Below are positions 35,301-47,300 of a stretch of DNA of 64,000 bases, piece after piece. The position numbers were made by a program, and so were the translations under genes. The DNA lies in contig NC_064233.1 in NCBI RefSeq assembly GCF_023101765.2, positions 1,674,001-1,738,000 of the forward strand, written 5' to 3'. How positions within the stretch are numbered: the stretch's first letter is position 1; every line of letters begins with the position of its first letter. The notes beneath the pieces were generated by a model that worked only from the letters and a program-made list of their open reading frames with translations, was not told where the DNA came from and searched no databases. Source of the DNA: Spodoptera frugiperda. Its lineage: Eukaryota; Arthropoda; Insecta; Lepidoptera; Noctuidae.

Positions 35301-38300
35301 TTTTTAACGGCATATGCTGCAGAGCTGAGTCTTTTCGACAACTTATCTACGTGTGGAGCCCACTGTAGCTTAGCGTCCAGAGTTATACCTAAAAAGACAG
35401 TTGAATCTACAGGGTCCAACTCCTCGCCCTTGATTAGCACGCTGGTTTTCACATGTCTAACATTTGGTGTTGTGAATTTAATGCATTTAGTTTTTGATTC
35501 ATTAAGTAATAAATTATTGGCACTAAACCAGCGTACTATTTTTGAGAGAGCACTATTTACATGATCACTGACTAATTGTCCACGTTTGAGTTTAAACAAT
35601 AAAGATGTATCATCAGCAAATAGTACTATCCCATGGTTATCCTTCACAAGGTAAGGTAAATCATTAATATAAATAAGAAAGAGAAACGGGCCGAGAATTG
35701 ACCCCTGCGGAACACCCATCCTAACAATAGACCCGGAGGAAACTTTTCCGTTAATGTCGACTCTCTGAATCCTATCACTCAAGTATGAAATAAGAAGATC
35801 CAGAGAGCTGCCCCGTATTCCATAATGGGATAGCTTCCTGATCAGTGTTTCATGAGAGACACAATCGAACGCCTTGGATAAGTCACAAAAAATACCCAAT
35901 GCGTCGGCCGAGTCCTCCCATGCATCATAAATATTATTAAGAAGTTCAACACCGGCATCAGTTGTTGAACGACCCCTTGTAAAACCAAACTGGTTTCCAT
36001 GTAATAATTTATTTCTATTAAAGAATCTTTGCAACTGATATAGAATAATTTTTTCAAAAATTTTACTGAATGTAGGTAGTACTGAAATAGGTCTAAAGTT
36101 AGTGGGGTCAGAAGTACTACCCGATTTAAATAACGGAGTTATTTTACTATTCTTCATGAGATCAGGAAACACACCACGATCGACACAGTTATTAAAGATT
36201 AGAGCTAATACGGGTGCTACAATATCTATTACAGAGCCGGTAATGTACACAGAATTACCCCACAGATCTGCAGTCTTTTTCTTGTTCAAGGTATGGAACG
36301 TTTTAACAATATCTGCATAATCTATGTGTTCGAAAGAGAAGCCTAAATTGCAAGCTGCAACATTTTCTTTTAGTAAAGATTCTGCAACTGTGGGAGATGA
36401 GTTCAAAGACTTAGTAGTGGATACAGGAACGTCCGAAAAGAAGTTTTCAAATGCAGCTGCGACTTCTGCATCCGTTTTAATTATATTATTATCAATTATA
36501 AGACTAAATTCACTACTCTTCTCTTTAGACCTCCCTGTTTCACTGTTAATAATACTCCAGGTCGCTTTAATTACATTGTCACTGTTTTTTATTTTAGAGC
36601 TCAAGTATAACGATTTTGCAATTGAGCAAACTTTTTTAAATAATTTAGAATATTTCTTTACATATTCACTAAATTCAGTTGTATTAATATATGTTCTCTC
36701 GTTATAAAGTTCATATAGGCGTTTCCTACTCTTATAGATGCCAGTAGTTGCCCATTGATTGAAAGACGCATTGCCATGAGCTGGTATGGTTTTAGGTGTG
36801 AAGGTGGACTTAAACTCGGTATGGTAAATGTTAAAAAATTCATCACACAAGTTATTAGAATTTTTATTCCTTAATAATAAAGGTATTTTGTCAGTGAGTT
36901 TAGATTTGAAAGTTTCAATGCGTCTTTCAGTCTTTGGGTTAACAATAATATGTGGTTTCGACACTTTATTTACTTTATTTGTTATTGAAATTAATTGTCC
37001 ACAATGATCTGAATCAAGCAATGATATTATTTGTTTATTAGTTGGTACAATGTCTGTATAAATATTATCTAGGCAAGTGGCACTAGTAGGAGTTATCCTA
37101 GTGGGCTCCAGAAACAGGTTCGTGAGGTTAAATGAGGCAAATAAACTTACAATTTTTGTACTTAAACTAGAATTTTCTAACAAATTTACATTAAAATCGC
37201 CACAAGTAATGATGAATTTATTTGAACTACTGAGTTTATTTAGTACTTCATCTAATACTGTTTCAAAACAGTCATACAAACCAGTAGGTGGTCTATACAC
37301 ACTTAAAACAATAAACCGCTCTAATTCCACACAGGCTATTTCAACAGTACGTTCAACAGAGTAACTAACTATATCCTTGCGTTCTTTAAATTTAAGTTTG
37401 TTATTTAGTAAAATTAGTGAACCACCATGTATAGCGTTCTCCCTGCTGAACGAGCTACCAATCTGATGATTACCAAAGTTGAACATTAGTTGATGAGATT
37501 TCAACCAATGCTCAGTAATGCACAGAATATCAATACTATTACAATTTAAAAATAGTTCTATTTCTAATTCCTTACTCAAAAAACCTTGAATATTTTGGTG
37601 AACCAGATTGATAACATTACTGTTATATTTGCAAGAGGTGGACTCTCTTGTCTTATTTTTTAATTTAAATTATGGGGAATGTCAATACTAATAGAATTAT
37701 TTTGAGCTATGTCAATATTTGAATGTTGCTCAATAGGAGCAACCTGTTTAGCCAAGTTTTTGGCTGTTATATTAATAAAATATGATAGCGACACAGCTAT
37801 CTGTCTTAAATAATACCTGGAAAGATAGTACCTATCTTTCGTCAAATATACATGTTTACCAACATAATTGTTGGTGTCAATAATATGTACATTTGTGTAA
37901 TTGCATAAATTATAATTTATGCAATTACACATTGCAACATTTAATTTATATCTATGGTTATTTTCTTCCTGTGGCAAGCTATTGCTGTAAGGCAATGTAA
38001 ACAAAATTATTTGCTTTAGTTTAAGTGCTACAAGTGAACTATGATATTTAAGAAAATTATTTTTATTCAAACTACCTCTATTTGCACAAATAATTATGAG
38101 GGTAGCATCATGATTAAAATTATAATTAATAATTCTCTCCAAAATATTACCAAAAGTACAGCCGGGCATACAGTGATTTATTATTGATTGTCCAGGGTAT
38201 TTACTTGTCAATAAGGAACCTAAGTTTTTTCCAATCTCTCTCATCACTGAAGATCACAACATTATTGTTATTACAACTAGAGTTATTATTACATTGGCTA

Positions 38301-41300
38301 GGAAGTAATAAACTGGCACCATGAGGCAAGGTGGTATCACATGGTGGCAAAGTACAAGCAGGCAGTACATTGCTAGAATCACATTTCTCACATTGGTTCT
38401 CCTGTGATTGTGACCGCACTAACTCATCCATCGCCAACATGTATTCTCTCATTTGTTTTTCAGATGCACTATATTTGTTGGTCATGGTGTGCAACTTTGC
38501 AGTTAAATGGTCTAGTTCTAACTGTAGGTTGTTGGTGTCAGTTTCATACTTCCTGTTATTTTTATTTAATCTTGAAGAGTAAATATTTAGTTGGTTTAGA
38601 AACCTTTCCCTTCTCACATTCTCCCACAATATTCTTTTTGTATGTATGTGTGTGTACTTACATCAACATGCATCCACATGTCGTACTTCTGGCAGATGTC
38701 GGCGATCTCCTCGAGCGGGTCGAACGCACCCAGCACCGTGGTGCCTGACGTCGCGTTCACGAAGAATGGAACCTAATGTGGAAGGAAATAGAGATTATTT
38801 TTAGACGACAACATAATATTCATATGATTTTTTTAGAAAGCAGAGGTGCTATTACAGACTAGTGACAGATGACAAAAGTCGCACATAGACGATCGACGAA
38901 CAAATCAACGGATGACGTCATAAATACTACATCACACATGTGAATAAACATGGATAGCAAATCCCTAACCAACAACAGTTGGGCAGAAAGCCCGGCAGAC
39001 ACGATCACCTCGCCTGGTCGGAGGATCCTTCTTTTCTTAGGGAACTTTACTCTCTGTTCCTTTAAGTAGTTTATATGCTCCGTGTGGGAATCGAACCCGC
39101 TACATGTTGCGCGGCGGTCGGCTACTCTACCACCGCGCCAACTGTGCAGTCAAAAGATTTTACACTACATTTTAGTCATTATCAAATTAATCATGTTTGT
39201 TTTTTTTTCTTTCTTTTTTTTAATCATTGCCCACATTACCCACACTACGATTTTTTCCTGTATCGTGGGTTCGTTTACAAACATACAAGTTCACATACAC
39301 ATGACATCCAGACCAGAAACAACAATTTGTGGATCACACAAAGAATTGCTCCGTGCGGGAATCGGACCCGCTACATTTTGCACGGCAGCCACCGCACCAA
39401 CCGTGCAGTCCACCCACACGCACGAAGCGCTTCGCTTCAAGCTTCCTAGTGCGAACGGCTAGGGAGTGGAACTCCTTGCCGGAGTCTGTGTTTCCTGATG
39501 GGTACAACCTGGGTGTCTTCAAAGCCCGAGTGAATAGGTTGCTTATGGGCAGACGTGCTCCATCGTAGGCCGCATCATCACTTACCATCAGGCGAGATAG
39601 CGGCCAAACGTCGGCAAATTTAATATAAAAAAAAGTCAATTTAATATAAAGTTTATGAGACTCACATTGCCCCTATCCTTGTGGTACTTGACAAGCCTCT
39701 CCAGCTCGGTGGGTATCATGCGCCCGCGCTCATCGGAGGGCACACAGATGCAATAGTCCGTGCCGAGACCGCACACCGACGCACACGACTTCACGGAGTA
39801 GTGGCACTGTTGGGACACAATATTTTATGAAACATGTTAGTTTTATTAGGTTTAAATCTAGAAGGGAAGTTCTAGATTTAAACGTATAAAGTATAAAGCG
39901 GAAATATCGTTAATATTTTAAAAATACAAAAGTTTGGGTGCTTTTCCAACAGAGATGTGCTTTGCTACGTTGCTGTGTTGCTGTTACACATTGTATTAAT
40001 TTCTGTTGCACATTCATTGGTATAAATAGCTTAGCACTGGTGGAAACGGACTCAGCTAAGCTATGTTTTTATATGGAACGATGCGTGCTATGGTTGTGTG
40101 CTATGGATGGCTTCCCTACTATCGATACTTCGCATACTCGAGCTTCATCTTCCTCCCACAGCTACATAGCTTAGTATCGGTGGAAACGGTCACATAGTTT
40201 GAGCTGTATAGTAGCATACAGTTACATAGCACATCTTTGGTGGAAAAACACCATTACGTTCTTCATCAACATGGATATCATATTGCCTTTTTTTTTTGAG
40301 GAAAATCATCCAATGACTTTTTCCGCCTTGGGTAAGGCGAGAGAGAATATCAGACTCTTACTGACTAAAAACCACCCCGTTCCTACTCCTGCTTTTCGAG
40401 CCGGAGCCCCGGTAAACCCGCTAGGTATTCCGCAGCTCCGGATATCATATTGCCTGACAATAGGGTAGACGGCAAATTTTTATTTTAAAATGAACCTGTG
40501 AAATGAGTAAGATATTACAAGTACCAAGAGAACCCTGCCTGACCTGGTCGGAGGTGAACATGACGAGGTGTCCGGGGATGCTGGAGAGCCCCTTCTCCTT
40601 GTACTGCGGGAACTTGTGGTGGCGCGCCGCCAGGAACGCGTACAGGTTCGAGATGGAACCGCCTGCGGGGAGGTAGATGTTGGTATAGGGAGTTATGGAG
40701 ACGGACATTTTTACATGGGTAGTTATTATAACAGTATTGACAATAGTTGGATGGATATAGAGTATTATAGAGATATAGGGCTCAAGGTAAGAGTCGATTT
40801 CTGGACTCCGTGGTACCTTTTTTAACGGTGGAAATCATCCAATCACTTCTCCCGGCTTGGGTGAGGCGAGAGGGAACTGCTTTTCGAGCCGGAGCCCCGG
40901 TATCCCACTAGGCAGTCCACAACTCCGGATCAGATCTTATTACCCTTAGTCCTAAAGTATGTCTCACGATACACAACGTCACGCCTTTTATCCCCGAAGG
41001 GGTAGGCACATTAAGTCACGTAGTGCAACTATACAATGTACACCCACTTTTTACCATTTGTTTTATAAGTCCCATGCAATAGCCATGGGCACAATTCCAG
41101 ACTCCGTGCTACTACTGAGAAATTTTCAAAAAACCGAAAAAAGCCCAGTAATATGTCTCACAATAGTTATAACAAAAATCTTCTGAATTATAGAACCACT
41201 AAAACTATTGCAGAATTAAACTCCCCACGTACCAGGAGCGAGAATAGAGTCTCCGGTCCTCCATCCGATCATGTTCCGCATCTTCTCCAGCACCACATTC

Positions 41301-44300
41301 TCCATGAGGATGAAGACGGGCGCGATCTCGTACGTGAACATGTTGGTGTTGGCGGCCGCCGTCAGCCACTCGCCCGCCAGCGAGATGATGTCCAGCCCGC
41401 AGGATAGCTGGTTGAAGAAGTGGGGGTGGCCTGGGGGAAGAAGGCGGTGGGTTAGAGTTTTGGAGGTATTGTAGATTGTATATGAAGGTGGTTGTGTCAT
41501 GTTCAGTGAGTATGTTAATAATTTTAACCTCAGCTACACAATGATTACTTGTTTAAAATGTAGTCCAAGTCTAAAAAAGTAGTAAACTGTTCCTTTGTTC
41601 CGAAATAGTGGCTAGGGACTGGGTTAAGTAAACATTAACTGTGACTCTGGCAGCAGTGTCAGTTTGATTCAATCTTTAAAAATTATATTCACTGCAACAT
41701 TCTGTGTCGTGGGTACGTTTACAAGATACATTCTATGGATAACATAAATTATTGTTTTATACGAAAATGAAACCCGCTACACGTTGCGCGCTAACCATAC
41801 AGTCACATTAAAATACTACTTTTATTAATTGATTTATTAAACGGAAAAAATAAAAAAGTATGCGATGGACCAAGTCTCTACCCTTAGTACGAACCGGCTC
41901 GAATAAATCAACCAATAAGAGCGCCTAACGCGCTCTCGTTTTGATTACTTTAAACGTAAAGCAAACTCATACTAAGTGTACTGTTACCGTAGGTACAAAT
42001 AGCCCAAAATAATATTATTTTCGTCAAAAAGTGTCAATAACAAAGCGAGCCGGTTATCCCGGTCGAATGGCGATGTCATTCGGCCCCGGATGTAATCCCA
42101 CACGCCGATGGACCGGGCGATAGCTTCCGGTACAACGCCGGATATGTTTCTGTTTGTGGTCGGTCCGGGTAAGTATTGTGATATTGTTATTTTGATCCAG
42201 ATTTAGTGTATTTAGTTTATCAAATCTAATAAATGGTCTATTGACATTGAATGTGATGCGTTAAATCTGCCATGCTAAATACTCCCTGTTGTTAATTGAA
42301 ACAATGTAACCAAGAATTGTATTGTGAATCTGATTGAAAAATGAACTTTCTTCTCCATAGGAATCTATACTTTTGGACGAGCAAATAGAGCAACTAGAGG
42401 ACTGACCGACAGACAGACATTTTAATATTTGCTTTGACGTTCAAAAGTGCCTCCCGGTCTATTTGAAATAAATAATTTTGACTTTAATTTGTTACTTTTG
42501 ATATAATACAGATTTTTAAACCGAACGACTTTTCCTGATTCGGGATTAAGAACCCGAAATCTTAGACATTCGCACTTCCGAAATCTTCACACCTGTCTCC
42601 CATGGTAGTAGGCAGAGACAATGGAACGCCAATTGCTACGACTCTTACACATCTCTTTCGCTTCATCAACAGTCATCAGTCTTTTCATGCATGCTCGTCG
42701 GTTACGACTTTTAATATCTATAAAACATACCCCACAATGGTAATTCAATACGCCCCCATAAAGAAACAAGATAAATATGTCTACAACAGCCGCCAAACGC
42801 CACAAAATACAGAGATAAGTCTCTGCCCCCCCTCCCACACTGTTTATCACAAACTCATTCTTTTTTGTGACGTCACAACCGGGTCGCAGATAAAAAATAT
42901 AAATGAGAGAGAGAATTGAGAACAGCGCCCTCTAGGGACGAGGGCGTTATGATAAACTGAGCATTTTATCGCGTAATAGAAATGTTATGACAGGTTTGTA
43001 TAAAGGGAGCTCTTTGAATAACCAATACGGAGAATCTGGGATTTTTTAGGGTCTATAACTAATATGACCAAGATTTTATGTCGTCTTTTTGTATGGCATA
43101 AACGCAAACGAGCTTACGGTTCACCTGATGGTAAGCCATTAGTGTCGCCCATGGACACCCGCTACATTAGAGGAGTAACAAAAACATTGCCGACCTTTTT
43201 TTTATCGAATCCCTATTCGACAAACGAGCAAACGGATCACCTGATGGTAAGCAATCGCCAACGCCCATAGACACCCGCAACACCAGAGGTGCCACAAGTA
43301 CGTTGCCGGCCTTTTAAAAAGGAGTGGGCTTTTTTGAAGGTTTGAAAGTCGTATCGGTTCGGAAATACCGCCGACGACCGCTCATTCCACAGTTTTGCTG
43401 TGCGAGGCAGAAAGTTTCGCGAGAAGCGCACAGTTGTGGCCTGCCAACCATCTATATGATGGGGATGGAAGTGCTGTTTTTAATGATTTGAAGCGCGTAT
43501 AGCTAGTACTACACTGTGCTAAACATGTAGTAAGTCAATTTGTTACACTCTAGCTATGAAGAGTACACAAACATTGAATTGATAAGCTGTGATTGTGTTT
43601 TATCTGTAGTATTTTATTGATTTTAAGCGAGTAGATTAGATCAGCGACATGTATTAGTCCGAGAGGATCTATTGCTTTACACCGGTCACAATAGGCTAGT
43701 TTCCTACTAGTCAAATTCAATACTTTTTTCGAAATATCAAAAACGATATTCTCTATGAATTTTGTATGAAATAGTGCGTTATGATGTCATCAGATTTTTA
43801 CGTCAAATAGCAGACTTATTTCTAGAAAATTGGCTAAAATGATATAAAAATTAATTAGACCATCAAATCTATGAATGAAAGTGTGATTATTTTTTAATAT
43901 TTTATTGTATTAAAAAGTTGAAATAATTTATTTTTGACTGAGGAAACTACCCAATTTAAGACTCGCATTTAATATGAAATTATTAAAAACAACAGAAACT
44001 ACACAAAGATATATAATACTCTTCATTTTCATCTCCATCATTTGCAACTACTCTATCAATCAATGAGACAATAATAAATCCCACTTCTAACCAAAGTACC
44101 TATAAAATAATTTCCCCAAAAAAAGAGCATTGCATGAAGTATGAATAGATGGAGCCCTCAATCCCCCCTCCCCCCAGGGACGGTTTATCACGCCGCCGCA
44201 GCTGGGCCGCAGCCGTCAGCGGGGCCCACACCGCCGTCCACTGGGACCCAGGATTAGGGAGCTTCAATTGTTTTTAAACTGATTCCGTGTTTATGTTTAA

Positions 44301-47300
44301 ACTGTGTTTTATTAGGCTGTTATGTTAATATTGTTTTAGGTGGGAGAAAAGTGGGACAAGTTGACTGATGGTCGACATATTTTTCTAGTTTGTGTATGCT
44401 AACTTTAATTTAATTATATGCTAGCTCGTTTCACGATTTCGATGAAGACAATTTTGTTGAATGTTGGTTTTTTTTCTGTTTCTTATTTCTAGAATTTTAA
44501 ATTTTAAGTTTATCTTTTAATCATTGCACTTGTAACGCCTCTGGTGTATCGGGTATCCATGGGCGGCGGCGATTGCTAACCATCAGGTGATCCGTCTGCT
44601 TGTTTACCGGCTTATGTCATAACAACACATTGTTATTATATATTTTTTTTAATATTCATTCTTATTATCATACATACTATGCATGACGTATACATTAAAA
44701 CAAGTTCATTACCAAACGAGCATGTAATCTCGTGACTCGCGACAGAATATGACCAAATGTCAAGGACAGACGACGTAGTATTTATACATATAATTATAGT
44801 AATTTATATATATCAGTCTATTCTATCTAAAAATGTACTTAAAAAGCGGTTGGGTTTGAATTGGTAATTTAATCTTTAGGAAGGTTATTTACCTTTTTTT
44901 TAATTAAAAATATTGTAATTTTGTTATTGTCTTATTTAAATTATCTACTTCCGAGCGTGGCGTGATGTTTTTTATAGAGCTATGTGTGCTTCTGAAAACA
45001 TAGAAACGACATTCAATGTTTATTTAGTCATAAAGTCTAATCATTTTATCACAAAATAATGTCAAATAATTTAAAGAATTCAAAATTGACTGTACGGTGG
45101 GCGCGGTGGCTGGGCAAGAGGCTGCCGCGTAACGTGTAGCGGGTTCGATTCCCGCAAGAAACAACACTTTGTGTGATCCACAAAGAAGAAAGAGAAAATC
45201 CTAGTGTGGGGCAACGTTTAAAAAAATGTAAAAAATGTATTTTCTTTATATATTCTTACAGGCTTACTAACCTAACCTATTTTATAAATAAACCAAACCT
45301 TATAGCCTCCAGCCATTGCCCTAATCTCGCGCCAATACTAAAATCCCGGCATTAACTATAAAAACTCCCCCGCGCAAGTGGCGCCCTCTCAGATTAAAGC
45401 CCCATTACATCACACCTGACTGAAGCCCCATCTGCCGGGGCGCGCCGGGATTAAAACGAAATTCCTTTTGACATATTAATGTGTATGAAAGTCAAGTTAT
45501 TGTTGTTTGGTGTAATTTTAATTATTAAGAATTGGGGGTTATGATTTTGAATTAATTTGTTGGTTTTCGAAAATTAGATGCTCTGGACTGGTAACTAAAG
45601 TATTATTTTTAAATGTTCAGTAGAATGTAATCTTTATCATCAGTCCAGCTATTTCCTGATATGATATGGATTTACTTTTTTAAATTATAGTCAAACTAAC
45701 TTCTGCTAGCTGCTTCGCCCGCGGTCCCGTGGGATAAAAAGTATCCTATCACCTAATTCAACTCATACCCTCTCTCGCATTCACGGACAAACATCCAAAC
45801 AAACAGAAAAACAACCATGAAAGCTAAAATATAGCCGAGCAGTCTAGTGTTTTATAATATTTTATAAAAGGAAAAACTAATTTATTTTAGCGGCCTGCCG
45901 ACGCCTTTGACGAAATAAATCGACTCTGGTGTTTCGGTTGTCCATGGGCGGCGGCGATTGCTTACCATCATGTAATCCGTCTGCTCGTTTACCGGCTTAT
46001 ACCATAAATAAAACCAATGCAAACACTCGCATAATAATAATATAAAACAATAACCCAACAATTAGCACTCTCCACCACAAGTAACAAGTAGGGTGACCAC
46101 ACAAACTGTTCAGTATGCGACAAGTCTCCATTTGATTCAATTTGAGCGCACGTGATCACTGACGAGAGCCATTCAAACTAACATCCGGACGTATCCGGTT
46201 TAATCCAGTTTGTACCGGTGTAGGGCGGCGGGAACCGCAATCAGAGCTATTGTTTTGAAGTTTATGTTGCATTTTATGAATACTGTTGATGGTGTATGTG
46301 TGTGTGATATCAGTATATGGTGCGTGGATATTCAACTATTGTTACAAATTGTATATTATAGGTAATAGTGCGTTTAGTTTTATGTGGCAATTTTATTAGA
46401 TTTAAATACACACAAAACTTAACTGCATTCTATAAATTACTTAGTATTTGAAATATAAGGTAAATGTTAAATAAATGATACATGAGGTTTATTTTCCTGA
46501 TAGGTTATACACGCACACAAAATTCAAGAAATTAATTATTATGTTATCGGCTTACTCACGTAACTGTTTTGACGAGGAACTCGACTAGTTTCAAGCCGTG
46601 CTAGAGGCTCATATTCATGAGCAGCATTCCGCGACACACGACGCGGCGATTGTCGTTGCTACTGTACTACTGTGTTACTGTATGTGTAGAGTAGCAGCGC
46701 GACAATAAAACAGCCGGTAACATGATATTTAATTAAGTATGTCTTACGAAAGTTATAATAAAACTAAAGTGATCAAGATCCCATAAAAAAAAAAAAACAA
46801 GAAATTCATTTGATTATACGTAATAGGTACTCAAACTAGCTATCTCACAACTCACAAGCCCACCAAACATAAGATAACGAAAACTTTAAAAACCCACCAA
46901 TCTATCGCCCCTCCTCACATTTCCATAGACCCGCATTATCCCACTCACAGGGTGTATAAAAATCAATCCATAACAGTGGAATGCTAATCTGCGGCCAACA
47001 ATGGCCGGCGGGGGATGATCCATCACACTCTGATAATACGGCCGTGATGGGGATGGGGTGGGGCGGCCATGGAGTCTGGGTTTGAAGGGATAGTGGAGTG
47101 ATAAGAATATGTTAGTTGAAAATTTTTGATGAATATTAGGTTTGTAAATCGTGTTTTGGTTTTGAGGCATTAAATTCAAACAAAATTGCAACAGCCAAAA
47201 CTACCTCAGCTTATTTCTTGATTAAATAGGTACTTAGTCTCTAAAAACTGTACGGTAGTCTATCACGTCTTGATTTTGGTAATACTTTGAAAGGTTTCAG

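Larger units (their letters stand above)
34205..38645 (-). mobile_element. CR1/L2-like non-LTR retrotransposon, near full length
   Basis: A 4.4-kb element in Gad1 intron 7, same strand as the gene. Order on the - strand: ORF1 part with coiled coil (38629-38201), ORF1 part with SGNH-like fold (38247-37660), ORF2 with endonuclease and RT (about 37640-34787), 3' UTR, and a tail of ATTTATC-type 7-bp units at 34206-34246. A 7-8 bp microsatellite tail and an esterase-type ORF1 are features of CR1/L2/Daphne-type elements. The 5' end lies about 15-30 bp from the Gad1 exon 7 donor (38661), in a TATG/TG repeat. Confidence 0.85.

Noticed and set aside
36324..36707. 127-codon + strand open frame
   Set aside because: Antisense shadow of the LINE ORF2.
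38404..38748. 114-codon + strand open frame over Gad1 exon 7 and LINE start
   Set aside because: Crosses the exon/LINE boundary on the opposite strand; no plausible coding origin.
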